Below are positions 1-8,711 of a DNA stretch of 64,000 bases, in pieces. The DNA comes from Methylotuvimicrobium sp018830325 (GTDB lineage Bacteria > Pseudomonadota > Gammaproteobacteria > Methylococcales > Methylomonadaceae), in assembly GCF_044788715.1 (NCBI RefSeq), contig NZ_CP173170.1, positions 1,860,001 through 1,924,000 on the forward strand, given 5' to 3'. Below the pieces are notes generated by a model. It ran no database searches. It saw only the letters and a program-made list of their open reading frames with translations, and had not been told where the DNA came from. Each line of letters starts with the position of its first letter. The first letter of the stretch is position 1. Both the position numbers and the translations under genes were made by a program.

Positions 1-287
1 TTCATTTCCCAAGGCGTGCCGTCGCCATCTAAATAAACATGGACTAACGGAATAATGTCGGATTGCGCCGCAGTTCGGTTCAAATAGGCTCGATGATGAA
101 ATGGATCGCCGCTTATTTCTATACTTGTAAGCCCTAAGCTCTTGGCGCTCGATTCAAAACGCTCTGAAGGTGTCGCGCAACCGCTAAGTTGTATGAGCAA
201 CACGATTAAGCCGACTATTTCCGGCTTGAGTCTTATTGTCGTTTTTAGGGCGTCCGGGTAGTCTGTTGAGAAGCGAAGTAAACCCAT
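1..287 (-). CDS. Partial lipoprotein, alpha/beta-hydrolase-like
   Basis: An open frame runs off the left edge, so only the N-terminal part is visible. From an ATG at 287 it reads a short polar leader, then a hydrophobic stretch ending in the lipobox LIQLSGC, which predicts lipid attachment and an envelope location. The mature start is followed by VHVYLDGDGTPWEM, which resembles the first strand and oxyanion region of a family of envelope alpha/beta hydrolases with an H-Y-x-x-G-D-G-x-x-W motif. The catalytic residues would lie outside the window. It begins 24 bases after the stop of the caspase-like gene on the same strand, so the two are probably co-transcribed. The ATG has a poor ribosome site; GTG at 203 is an alternative start. 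The family assignment rests on one motif. Confidence 0.55.
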   Translation of the reverse strand, partial: MGLLRFSTDYPDALKTTIRLKPEIVGLIVLLIQLSGCATPSERFESSAKSLGLTSIEISGDPFHHRAYLNRTAAQSDIIPLVHVYLDGDGTPWEM

Positions 288-311
288 TCTTTCGGCTTAA
301 CGGTACTGTCG

Positions 312-2750
312 TTAAACACCGGGAACGAAAAAGAACGGGCTGCCCTCGTGGCCGGCATGTTGAAGCGGCGCGTATTGAGGTGCTTGAGTAAAGCCCACAC
401 GGGATGCCGAAGTTCGAACTTGTTTCGATACTGAACGGAAAATATCATAATCTTCGACTAAACCCCGATTGCTTTGTAGTGCATCGATAAAGGCTCTGGC
501 AAATATTGAATGCTGACCATCCCCTTCGTCGAGAACTGGTGCGACGCCTCCTGATGTCAAGACGGTTCGTGCTTTCCGTGTTGCCATGAATTTCAGCCAT
601 TTTTCGCGTTTATCTTCGGGCATACCGTCCGGTAGTCTAGCGATCGCCGTTCCGGTCATCGCGCCCGAGTAGCAAGAATCGGCTACAACTAGGATGTGTC
701 GTGCGGCGATGATGTTTAGATAGCGGGTGATATCGTCGCTGGAAATCCAGTTTGCGGTATTGTCGATTTCGGCATCTGTAGGTAGCCAGTAAGCCGCCAG
801 GCTGGTTTTGTCTCGTTCTCCGTGACCCGCATAATAAATCAATAAGTTATCATTTTCTTTCAAAGAATTGCGAATAGTATTCAGCGCCGTCATGATCTGG
901 TGACGATTGGCATTTTGCAGCAATGTGGTTTTGAAGCCATAGCGTTGGCGCAAAATCGACTCGACCGCTTTGGCATCGTTGATCGCGGTTTTCAGTGTCG
1001 GTAGCTCCGTATAATCGTTATTGCCGATGATGAGCGCATGATAACGCCCGAAGTCTACATCATAAAATCGGCCGGGTTTTCTAGGTGTCGTCGGTCGGCT
1101 GTCTATGCTTGAAGTGGAGATTTCTTCTTGGGTTACGATGTTGAAATTCAGACTGGTTCTTTTGTCTTTTTTATCGATGGCGACGATTTTGATCGGTGTT
1201 GTCGCTTCTGTGGCAGTGATATTTATCTTAAAGAAACCCTGCGTATCGATGTTTTCAGGTTTATCATTGACCACTAATGTTTTAAGCCCTGCAGGCGCCT
1301 CGACTTTGCCGGTGATGGTTCTTGATGGGGCTATCGATCTTAACAATAAACTCGGAACGCCTCGAGTCAATACCATCGGCGGATCGATAATTTGAATTGT
1401 TGGAGCGGCAGAGGCTAACTGTATCAATTGACCGCTTTCCAATTTTGTTACGACTTTGCGTTGTTCGTTAATTCGGTTTTTTAAGGTATTGATTTCCTGT
1501 GCAACCGTTTGCAACGATTGTTTTTGCCGGTCCAAATTAGCCCTGATTTCCTTCGCTCTTAGTTGTTCTCTCGGCGAATCGCTTTGTTCGGCCGATGATG
1601 AGCCCACAGCTTCTAAGGATCGTTTGATTTCATTAGAGATCCTTATGTAATGACTTTCTTTTTCTTGAAGTAAGGTTTCGTTTTTTTGCAGTTCGCTACG
1701 AGCATTAGCGAGTGTTTTGGCGGATTGGTCGTCGATGATCGGTTTTTGCGGAGCGCTAGCGACGATTTTTTGTTCCTGGACTAAGGCGGCTTGAGTTCTA
1801 TGCTTGATGGATTTCTGTTTGGTTTCCAGGGAGCGTTCTAATTTTGAAATTTGAGTTTGTCGCGCTTCGAATTCGGTTTGATCGGCTTTTAATTCCTGTT
1901 CCAACGCTTTCAGTAGCGATTCGTTACGGGTGGATTTGTTTTTTTCCTGTTCGAGCTGTTGTTTTTTTTGCTCTAAGTTTCTTTGTATCGAGCGTAGATT
2001 GTCTTGCTGTTGTCTGAGTTGGCGTTGTGTGTCGGCTAGTTGGCTTCGTAATTGATCCGCCTCGAATTTACGTCGAGCGGCATCTTGCCGTAAAGCTTCC
2101 AATTCTTGTTCATGAGCGCTGGAAAACTGTGCCTCGACAACCGAAGCAAATTGCAAGTCGGTGTTTTCTAAGCCTGATGCCTTACGATACCAATTTAATG
2201 CAGTAGTCAGGTCTTTTTCAACGCCGAGACCTTTTTCATATAAATAACCGAGATTAATTTGCGCTCTCGAATGACCTGTTTCGGCGGCTTTTCGGTACCA
2301 TTCGGCGGCTAGGCGAGGATCCGCTTGCGCGCCTAGTCCTTTTTCGTAGATTTCGCCGACGTTGATTTGCGCTTCGGGATCACCTTGTTGTGCAAGCGGT
2401 AGCCATATTTTTAAAGCGCTGGCTAAATTAGCTCGATCATAAGCGACATATTCGCCTCCGCGAATTTCGCATTCACCCGCAGTCGTTTTGATAGCGCGTC
2501 TGGCTGTTAAGTAGGTCATTTGCGTGCCGAGCTTTCTGACTTGTCCGGGTAGCAGGCAATCGACGACGAATAGCTTGTCGGTGTCTTGAGGTTTAAAGCC
2601 TTCTAAAGCTTTGAGGCCTTCTGGGCTGGTTGGGTCGGTTGTTTGGCAGCCGAGGGATAATATCAATGATGTCAATATCGCAACAAACAGAGTTTTTTTG
2701 GTGCTGATCTGTTTATACTGTGTCGGTAGTTTTGAAATGTTGCCTGACAT
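312..2750 (-). CDS. Sel1-repeat, coiled-coil, caspase-like (C14) lipoprotein
   Basis: An 812-residue multidomain envelope protein. Seen in order: a signal peptide with lipobox SLGC (Cys35); about two Sel1/TPR-like repeats at residues 115-190 (GDPEAQINVGEIYEKGLG and a second copy); a long Gln/Glu/Lys-rich coiled coil at roughly 210-450; a linker with a beta-rich segment; and a metacaspase/caspase C14 domain from about 570 to the end. The catalytic dyad is intact: His643 in YYAGHG and Cys693 in DSCYSG. Family C14 proteins are cysteine peptidases; a lipoprotein form would act at the envelope. A purine-rich site (AAGGGGG) precedes the ATG. It sits between a TssJ-like gene upstream (49-base gap) and a hydrolase lipoprotein downstream, suggesting one operon. 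Substrate and role are unknown. Confidence 0.85.
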   Translation of the reverse strand: MSGNISKLPTQYKQISTKKTLFVAILTSLILSLGCQTTDPTSPEGLKALEGFKPQDTDKLFVVDCLLPGQVRKLGTQMTYLTARRAIKTTAGECEIRGGEYVAYDRANLASALKIWLPLAQQGDPEAQINVGEIYEKGLGAQADPRLAAEWYRKAAETGHSRAQINLGYLYEKGLGVEKDLTTALNWYRKASGLENTDLQFASVVEAQFSSAHEQELEALRQDAARRKFEADQLRSQLADTQRQLRQQQDNLRSIQRNLEQKKQQLEQEKNKSTRNESLLKALEQELKADQTEFEARQTQISKLERSLETKQKSIKHRTQAALVQEQKIVASAPQKPIIDDQSAKTLANARSELQKNETLLQEKESHYIRISNEIKRSLEAVGSSSAEQSDSPREQLRAKEIRANLDRQKQSLQTVAQEINTLKNRINEQRKVVTKLESGQLIQLASAAPTIQIIDPPMVLTRGVPSLLLRSIAPSRTITGKVEAPAGLKTLVVNDKPENIDTQGFFKINITATEATTPIKIVAIDKKDKRTSLNFNIVTQEEISTSSIDSRPTTPRKPGRFYDVDFGRYHALIIGNNDYTELPTLKTAINDAKAVESILRQRYGFKTTLLQNANRHQIMTALNTIRNSLKENDNLLIYYAGHGERDKTSLAAYWLPTDAEIDNTANWISSDDITRYLNIIAARHILVVADSCYSGAMTGTAIARLPDGMPEDKREKWLKFMATRKARTVLTSGGVAPVLDEGDGQHSIFARAFIDALQSNRGLVEDYDIFRSVSKQVRTSASRVGFTQAPQYAPLQHAGHEGSPFFFVPGV

Positions 2751-2799
2751 GTTTTCCCCCTTTGTTAAACAAGGCGATGAATGGTTCTATTGATTTCTT

Positions 2800-3321
2800 T
2801 TAATCGGCATTTTTTGTATTCAGTGTCACAGTATATTGATCGAAATTAATAGTAACTTTATTAGTTTGATTGGGGAAGATCTTCACCGATGCTTTCCATT
2901 GTGCGGTATCGAGGTTGCGAAATGCCGCGAAGATAGCCAAATAACGAGCTTCAGGTTTGCTTTCTAAGCTTAAATTCCTGTTTGTATCAGGTTGAAGTTC
3001 CAGTTCCTTGCGAAAAATAATGTCTTGGCCCAACAGTGCTACGTCATTGTCGTAAATGGCGAAAAAATCGCTTGTATTGAATTTATCGATTGCCTCGAAT
3101 TGGTATATTCTAACGACCAATGGCGATGCGCGGCCTTCAATATCGGGATTTAGAAGTTTGCCGGCTTTTAGTTTTAGCTCGAGTATCGTGGGGTCCGGTG
3201 TCGGTGCAATTACCTCCTCCTTGGTAGAGCATGCCGTAGTGTTGAGTAGTAATGCGCTTAATAATAAGATTCGCCATTGCGTGTTTAGGCGTGAGAGATC
3301 AATTCTATTGCTTTTATTCAT
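2800..3321 (-). CDS. tssJ: TssJ/VasD-like type VI secretion lipoprotein
   Basis: A lipoprotein of about 173 residues with signal peptide and lipobox (LLNTTAC). The mature part carries the hallmarks of TssJ: SPLVVRIYQF, then NTSDFFAIYDND and LLGQDIIFRKELEL, ending in beta strands. TssJ is the outer-membrane lipoprotein that anchors TssL-TssM in the type VI secretion trans-envelope complex. Start chosen at the ATG at 3321, because an in-frame ATG at 3363 would put 14 extra residues before the signal peptide; neither has a strong ribosome site. No other type VI gene is visible in the window; the downstream neighbour is the Sel1-caspase lipoprotein. It may therefore be an orphan TssJ, or the end of a secretion locus that continues to the left. 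Family confidence is good, role less so. Confidence 0.75.
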   Translation of the reverse strand: MNKSNRIDLSRLNTQWRILLLSALLLNTTACSTKEEVIAPTPDPTILELKLKAGKLLNPDIEGRASPLVVRIYQFEAIDKFNTSDFFAIYDNDVALLGQDIIFRKELELQPDTNRNLSLESKPEARYLAIFAAFRNLDTAQWKASVKIFPNQTNKVTINFDQYTVTLNTKNAD

Positions 3322-3630
3322 GATTTTGTATTGATTATTCAAGCCTAGGTAGGCGCCATGCACTGATTAATTTTGAAGTCTAGCTGCAATTTTATAATTC
3401 GGTCAACTTTCGAGTTATTCATGAAGCGGTTCCGAGTTTTCGTAGTGTTCCCGGTGTTATATTTGTTTCATCTCAATTTTCGGCATTGGCACTAAGAGTA
3501 ATGTCGGAATTTTTTACAGTTATCTAGCCAAACAAGTGGTGTGATCATTATAAGTAATAGGAAAATAATGGATATTATTTTATGGCTTTAAAATTGCTTT
3601 TCTTAATGTTATGCAAAACGAGAGACTGAC

Positions 3631-4470
3631 ATGAGTTGGCTATTAAGGCTATTTGCCGTAATTCTATTTTTTCCCTCGCCGTTATTTGCAGCCGAAGTTG
3701 CGGACGATCATCCTAGCGGAATTCGTAAAATGGCGATGGTTTACGAACACGGCCGCGGCGTGAAAAAAAATTATCGGAAAGCTTACGAATTGTATTGTAA
3801 GGCGGCATTAATGTCTGATGTCGAATCGGCTTACCATTTGGGTTTTATTTATTTCAATGGCCGAGGGGTGTCGAGAAATTTATCGATAGCGCTTTATTGG
3901 TTCAGGTTGGCGGCAAAAGCAGGAGATCCCTATGCCAGGCGCATGGTGATCAAATTTAAAGATATTAAACCGACGAAGGATTCCCGCTGTCGCCGCCCTG
4001 AGCCAGAATTAACGATAACGGCCGAGCAGCATGCAAATCCCAATCGCCAAATTGTCAAATCGTGGGTCGAAAAAATTGCTCCGAATTACGGTATCGATCC
4101 TGAGCTGGTTATGGCGGTTATTCAGGCCGAATCTGCCTTTAATCCTGGCGCGTTATCGAACAAAAATGCTCAAGGTTTGATGCAATTGATTCCGGCAACC
4201 GCCGAGAGATTCGGTGTCAAAGACACTTTTAATCCTATTCAGAACATCAAGGGCGGTACGGCTTATCTGCATTGGCTGATGCGCCATTTCAACGGCAATG
4301 TGGAATGGGTATTGGCGGCTTACAATGCGGGAGAGGGTGCCGTCGAACGCTATAAAGGTGTGCCTCCTTATCGAGAAACGCAAAATTACGTTAAAACGAT
4401 ACTTAAGAAATATCCTAATAAAACACATCCTATTCCGGGTGAGCATCCGCAACAAATGGATGCTTCATGA
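3631..4470 (+). CDS. Sel1-repeat lytic transglycosylase (SLT domain)
   Basis: A 279-residue exported protein. A signal peptide (residues 1-20, ending LFAA) is followed by two Sel1-like repeats at about 25-105 (MVYEHGRGVKKNYRKAYELY) and an SLT/goose-lysozyme domain at about 140-265. The catalytic glutamate is Glu167 in VIQAESAFNP. The other SLT motifs are present: NAQGLMQLIPATA and LAAYNAGEGAVERY. It should cleave the MurNAc-GlcNAc bond of peptidoglycan and form 1,6-anhydro ends in the periplasm. It is transcribed divergently from the tssJ-caspase-hydrolase run and shares the Sel1 fold with the caspase protein. A wall hydrolase next to a secretion-associated lipoprotein could open the wall for an envelope machine, but that link is inference. 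Confidence 0.9.
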   Translation: MSWLLRLFAVILFFPSPLFAAEVADDHPSGIRKMAMVYEHGRGVKKNYRKAYELYCKAALMSDVESAYHLGFIYFNGRGVSRNLSIALYWFRLAAKAGDPYARRMVIKFKDIKPTKDSRCRRPEPELTITAEQHANPNRQIVKSWVEKIAPNYGIDPELVMAVIQAESAFNPGALSNKNAQGLMQLIPATAERFGVKDTFNPIQNIKGGTAYLHWLMRHFNGNVEWVLAAYNAGEGAVERYKGVPPYRETQNYVKTILKKYPNKTHPIPGEHPQQMDAS

Positions 4471-4531
4471 AAATTTTCATGTGATTTACTTTTACTATTC
4501 CCTTTTGATTCGCTGTTTCCCAAGCTCTGCT

Positions 4532-4803
4532 CTCATCGTTATACATAAGTCAACAATTACTGTTTTGCAATCTTAGCTAATGAGGCTTCGATACCACTTT
4601 TTGTCGCCCAACGTTCCCGACTTCGAAATCGCGATCTGGGGATCGCTCCCACAGAGCATCCGCCCCCTTGTGGGAGCGACGCCTTCGTCGCGATTTCGAA
4701 GCCACTGATGTTCAATATCCGCAGATTTATCAAACAGCACCGTTTCCAGGTATACGACGAACTCTGTTTAGCAAGTTTACCGATACTTGTGTATAACGGC
4801 GAG
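4532..4803. mobile_element. 272-bp MITE-like element, copy 1
   Basis: Ends are inverted repeats: CTCATCGTTATACATAAG at the left and CTTGTGTATAACGGCGAG at the right. Inside is a long imperfect palindrome (CTTCGAAATCGCGAT against ATCGCGATTTCGAAG). A near-identical copy of the same length lies at 40639-40910, with about ten visible differences. The flanks are themselves an inverted repeat (TTCCCAAGCTCTGCT / AGCTCTGCTTGGGAA), so the element appears to sit in the loop of an older hairpin. No transposase is encoded; the open frames inside follow the palindrome and are not credible genes. Confidence 0.75.
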
Positions 4804-4987
4804 AGCTCTGCTTGGGAAGGAGCGAACCCGGTCAACGCCGCGCACTTTCATGAACTTCACTGGAATCCGCGGGTTTTCATCCGTCCCGTGGCGCAATCAT
4901 TCTTGAAACCGGTTAAAATAAGTCGTTTGTTAGCCTTTCATTCGAATTGGAATACGAATCGATAAGATTTGTTTGGTCGAAAAGGCG

Positions 4988-5329
4988 TTATAAAAGGCTA
5001 TGTTCGCGTTAATAGTTGATACTTTATGAACTGAAAGCCAACATGAAATCCAAGGATACAACTTTTAGTAACTTTCCTTTTTTCAATATCACGCCAATGG
5101 TTGAAAGGAGGGTGCGGTTGCTCGATTGACAGGTGTCGGCAGCAGGGAGCTGTCGTCAAGCCTACATGGACGTATTCACGGCGTTCTGTCAAGCGAGTAA
5201 TCGTACCCTCTGCTACGCTCAAGTGTATCGGAAAGCAATCATTGGCTATTTCCTAATGGGTTTATTTAGAGTAGGAAAGAGGACCGTTTCAACTGCTAAC
5301 GCGAACATAGCCTTATAAAACAACTCCGG
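4988..5329. mobile_element. MITE-like element with about 30-bp terminal inverted repeats
   Basis: The left end (4988-5018) reads TTATAAAAGGCTATGTTCGC and continues to GTTAATAGTTG. The right end (5290-5328) is its inverted copy with a few changes (CAACTGCTAACGCGAACATA and on to GCCTTATAA). The roughly 340-bp interior has no credible gene and holds a separate GAGGGTGCGG-type palindromic repeat at 5108-5210. The right end lies about 8 bases before the thioesterase start, so it forms that gene's leader. Non-autonomous mobility is inferred from structure alone. Confidence 0.65.
5108..5210. repeat. Family-E palindromic repeat, short core copy
   Basis: Begins GAGGGTGCGGTTGCTCGATT and ends in the inverted counterpart (TCAAGCGAGTAATCGTACCC plus TC). 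The middle carries the shared host motif in inverted form (TACATGGACGTATTCACGGC). This is a compact copy without the central or 64-bp modules seen in the copies near 35.2, 44.1 and 58.2 kb. Confidence 0.75.
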
Positions 5330-5336
5330 AAAACAT

Positions 5337-5846
5337 GTGAATCAATCGAAAAAACAACAAGAGAAAACATTGCAGATGGCTGTTTTGATGACGCCGGATA
5401 TGGCCAATTTTTCCGGTGTCGTGCATGGCGGTTCGTTATTAAAACTGCTCGATCAGGCCGCTTATGCTTGTGCGGCACGGTATAGTAAGAACTATGTTGT
5501 AACGGCATCGTTAGATCAAGTTTTTTTTAAGGAAAAAATTCAGGTTGGCGAGTTGGTGACTTTATCCGCACATGTCAATTATGTCGGGCGGTCTTCAATG
5601 GAAATCGGTATCAAAGTGGTTGCCGAGAATTTGCGCACGCAAGAAAAAAGACACACCAATTCGTCTTATTTTACGATGGTGGCGGTCGACGAGAATGGCA
5701 AACCGGTGCCTGTTCCGCCATTGACCATAGAAAGCGAATTGGAACAGAAACTATACGATGCCGCGTTGATGCGCAAAAAAATGCGCCAGGAAATCATGGA
5801 AAAACATATGGCACTACATGTCGACTTACCAAAGGACGATCTTTAA
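5337..5846 (+). CDS. Acyl-CoA thioesterase (hotdog fold, YciA-like)
   Basis: A 169-residue hotdog-fold protein. MTPDMANFSGVVHGGSLLKL is the typical active-site entry of acyl-CoA hydrolases (N/D-x-x-G-x-V-x-G-G-x-L-L-x-x-x-D), followed by SMEIGIKVVAEN and a C-terminal helix. Such enzymes release CoA from medium- to long-chain acyl-CoA in the cytoplasm and buffer the CoA pool. Translation starts at GTG (5337) with a weak upstream GGAAAA; no nearby ATG is in frame. The stop is three bases before the parC start, so the two genes are very probably co-transcribed and translationally coupled, although their functions are unrelated. The leader contains the right arm of the 4988-5329 element. Confidence 0.88.
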   Translation: MNQSKKQQEKTLQMAVLMTPDMANFSGVVHGGSLLKLLDQAAYACAARYSKNYVVTASLDQVFFKEKIQVGELVTLSAHVNYVGRSSMEIGIKVVAENLRTQEKRHTNSSYFTMVAVDENGKPVPVPPLTIESELEQKLYDAALMRKKMRQEIMEKHMALHVDLPKDDL

Positions 5847-5849
5847 TTT

Positions 5850-8081
5850 ATGGGTATTCAGGAAAACTTCGAACAACTTCCGTTAAAGGAATTTACCGAA
5901 AAGGCATATCTCGATTATTCGATGTATGTGATTTTGGACCGCGCCTTACCGCATATTGGAGATGGTCTCAAGCCGGTGCAGCGGCGCATTGTTTATGCAA
6001 TGTCGGAGCTGGGGCTGACTGCGGCGGCAAAATTCAAAAAATCGGCGCGAACGGTCGGTGACGTGCTCGGTAAATATCATCCACATGGCGACTCGGCCTG
6101 TTATGAAGCGATGGTGTTGATGGCTCAGGATTTTTCCTATCGTTATCCGTTGATCGACGGTCAGGGGAACTGGGGTTCGCCGGACGATCCGAAATCGTTT
6201 GCCGCGATGCGCTATACCGAATCGCGTTTGACGCCTTACGCACAAACCTTGCTGAGCGAACTGGGGCAGGGGACCGTCGATTGGACCGACAACTTCGACG
6301 GTACATTGAAAGAACCGGTATTGTTACCGGCGCGGTTACCGAATGTATTGTTGAACGGTACGATGGGTATCGCGGTAGGCATGGCGACCGATATTCCGCC
6401 GCATAATCTTAGAGAAGTAGCTGCGGCATGTGTGCAATTGCTCGATGACCCCGATACGCCGTTGGAAAGATTGTTCGACCATATCAAGGGTCCTGATTAT
6501 CCGACTCACGCCGAGATCATTACACCCGTCGAAGAGTTACGAAAGATGTATGCATCCGGGAACGGTTCGGTCAAAATGCGTGCTCGTTATGAACTGGAAG
6601 ACGGTAATATCGTTATTACCGCCCTGCCGCATCAAGTGTCAGGAGCCAAATTACTCGAACAAATCGCGGCGCAAATGAATGCAAAAAAATTGCCGATGAT
6701 CGATGATTTGCGCGACGAATCCGACCATGAAAATCCGACGCGTTTGGTCGTGATGCCGAAATCCAAACGCATCGATGTCGAAGCGGTGATGTCACATTTG
6801 TTCGCGACGACCGATTTGGAGAAAAATTTTCGCGTAAATTTAAATATGATCGGCTTAGACGGTCGGCCGCAAGTCAAAAATCTTAGAACGATATTGACCG
6901 AATGGCTGATTTTTCGAACCGAAACGGTTAGACGCAGGTTGCAATACCGGTTAGACAAGGTCTTGGCTCGTTTGCATATCCTAGAGGGATTATTGATCGC
7001 CTATCTGAATATCGACGAAGTCATTGCGATTATTCGGTACGAGGACAAGCCGAAACCGGTGTTGATGGAGCGCTTCGGTATCAGTGATCTTCAGGCCGAA
7101 GCGATCTTGGAATTGAAACTGCGGCATTTGGCTAAATTGGAGGAAATGAAAATTAAAGGCGAGCAAGCAGAGCTCGAAAAAGAGCGGCAAGCCTTGGAAA
7201 AAACCTTGGGTTCGAAAGCTTTGCTGAACCGTTTGATCAAAAAAGAAATTCAAGTCGATGCCGAAAAGTTCGGTGACGAGCGGCGTTCGCCGATTATTGA
7301 GAGAGGTTCGGCAAAGGCGCTCGACAGCACCGAATTAATCGCGAATGAGCCGGTCACGGTTATATTGTCGCAAAAAGGCTGGATTCGTGCCGCGAAAGGT
7401 CATGACATCGATGTTGATGGCTTGAATTATCGTTCCGGAGACGGCTTTCTGCATGCGGTCAAGACCCGCACGACTCAGCCGGTTTATGTATTGGATTCGA
7501 CCGGACGCGTTTATGCAACCGCAAGTCATGATTTACCTTCGGCGCGCAGTCAAGGCGAACCGCTGACCGGTCGATTCAATCCGCCTGCAGGCTCGTTATT
7601 TATCGGTTTGTTGGCTGGTAACCCGGATGATTGGTATGTGCTGGCCGGATCTACCGGTTACGGCTTCAGGGTGCAATTGAAGGATTTATTCAGCAAGAAT
7701 AAAGCCGGTAAAACGGTTGTTACCTTACCAGTGGGCGCGAAGGCGTTGTTGCCGGTTCGAGTGCATCGCGATAGCGATTTGCTGGCGATTGCGACGCTAC
7801 AGGGCAGGTTATTGATTTTTCCGGTCAATGAGTTGCCGGCTTTGACGCGGGGTAAGGGCAATAAACTGATTCAAATTCCGCCGAGCGACTTGGCCGACGG
7901 TAGTGATGCGGTCATGGCATTGGCCGTGATTTCCGAGCAAAGCGAATTGAAGCTCATTTCAGGAAAACGCACGCTGACGCTAAAAGCAGCCGATATCGAG
8001 CATTACAAGGGCGTCCGAGCGAAGCGGGGCTTACATTTACCGCGCGGTTTTCAGAAAGTTGACGGTTTTGTAGTCGCGTAG
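5850..8081 (+). CDS. parC: DNA topoisomerase IV subunit A
   Basis: A 743-residue ParC. With ParE it forms topoisomerase IV, which decatenates sister chromosomes and relaxes supercoils. The breakage-reunion domain occupies about residues 1-490. The catalytic tyrosine is Tyr122 in AAMRYTESRLT, and the quinolone-resistance region GKYHPHGDSACYEAM keeps the sensitive-type Ser82 and Glu86 (E. coli Ser80 and Glu84). The C-terminal part from about 500 forms the beta-pinwheel DNA-wrapping domain, ending near GVRAKRGLHLPRGF. The length matches ParC (about 750) rather than GyrA (about 875). No parE is nearby. It starts three bases after the thioesterase stop. A family-C repeat begins right after the stop codon. 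Confidence 0.97.
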   Translation: MGIQENFEQLPLKEFTEKAYLDYSMYVILDRALPHIGDGLKPVQRRIVYAMSELGLTAAAKFKKSARTVGDVLGKYHPHGDSACYEAMVLMAQDFSYRYPLIDGQGNWGSPDDPKSFAAMRYTESRLTPYAQTLLSELGQGTVDWTDNFDGTLKEPVLLPARLPNVLLNGTMGIAVGMATDIPPHNLREVAAACVQLLDDPDTPLERLFDHIKGPDYPTHAEIITPVEELRKMYASGNGSVKMRARYELEDGNIVITALPHQVSGAKLLEQIAAQMNAKKLPMIDDLRDESDHENPTRLVVMPKSKRIDVEAVMSHLFATTDLEKNFRVNLNMIGLDGRPQVKNLRTILTEWLIFRTETVRRRLQYRLDKVLARLHILEGLLIAYLNIDEVIAIIRYEDKPKPVLMERFGISDLQAEAILELKLRHLAKLEEMKIKGEQAELEKERQALEKTLGSKALLNRLIKKEIQVDAEKFGDERRSPIIERGSAKALDSTELIANEPVTVILSQKGWIRAAKGHDIDVDGLNYRSGDGFLHAVKTRTTQPVYVLDSTGRVYATASHDLPSARSQGEPLTGRFNPPAGSLFIGLLAGNPDDWYVLAGSTGYGFRVQLKDLFSKNKAGKTVVTLPVGAKALLPVRVHRDSDLLAIATLQGRLLIFPVNELPALTRGKGNKLIQIPPSDLADGSDAVMALAVISEQSELKLISGKRTLTLKAADIEHYKGVRAKRGLHLPRGFQKVDGFVVA

Positions 8082-8243
8082 TTATCCCCATCGTAGATCA
8101 AAATTCGGCGTCTGGGTGTCCGCTAAAGGACGCCGTGAATACGTCCATGTAGGCTCTATGCCAGCTCCATGCTGGCAAAGCCTTTATCGGACACCCAGGT
8201 GCCTCCTCAGGCACTGCCGAATTTTGAAGTGCGAAAGGTATAT
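8082..8243. repeat. Family-C inverted repeat, copy 1 (3' of parC)
   Basis: Opens with CCCATCGTAGATCAAAATTC and closes with the imperfect inverted end GCCGAATTTTGAAGTGCGAA. An inner pair, CTGGGTGTCCG / CGGACACCCAG, encloses the host motif GCCGTGAATACGTCC in its uninterrupted form. Two other copies lie just after prsT and just after the chain-length gene. Confidence 0.7.
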
Positions 8244-8246
8244 TTC

Positions 8247-8700
8247 GCGCGCGGAGGCGCCCGGGTGCGGAGATGATAGTTCGTTATTCCCATCGCTCCA
8301 GCGTGGGAATGCATACCGATCGAGGCTCGACAGCCAAGGTATGGGTTCCCACGGAGGACCACTCATCGTTATACACAAGTCCCGTCATACCCGCCGGGAA
8401 GCGGGTATCCAGTGCTAGGGATGGCAAGGCCAATACATCCCTGTAGCCTGGATTCCGGCAATCCATGCCGGAATGACGTGGTTCACATAAAGATGTGTAT
8501 AACGATGAGAGCTCTGCTTGGGCATGAAGTCTTGGAAGCTCCAGCTTCCCGAAGCCGGCAAGCAGAGCTTGCGAGACGGGTTTCCCAAACAGAGTTTGGG
8601 AAACAGCGTAAGATGTGTATAACGATGAGCGGAGGACCATGGGAACCGGAAGAGCCGCGATAACGAACTATCATCTTAGCGCCCCAGCGCCTCTGCGCGA
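8247..8700. mobile_element. Compound inverted-repeat island between parC and folD
   Basis: A perfect 16-bp terminal inverted repeat, GATGATAGTTCGTTAT, occurs at 8272-8287 and inverted at 8660-8675, with imperfect GC-rich extension outward on both sides. Inside, the motif CTCATCGTTATACAC occurs inverted at 8362, then as GTGTATAACGATGAG at about 8495 and 8615. Two sub-elements of about 120-150 bp are thus bounded by the same motif that ends the 272-bp elements. Hairpins of the types GTCATTCCGGCAT and TTCCCACGCTCC are also present. No transposase or credible gene. Confidence 0.65.
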
Positions 8701-8711
8701 GATTGAAAGAT

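Noticed and set aside
4557..4835. Minus-strand frame of 92 codons, with a similar longer one at 40664-41002
   Set aside because: Both follow the same 272-bp inverted-repeat element; the peptide is Arg/Ser/Cys-rich, has no domain and is explained by the palindrome.
8116..8663. Frames of 64-118 codons between parC and folD
   Set aside because: They lie wholly in stacked inverted repeats and change frame relative to repeat copies elsewhere.
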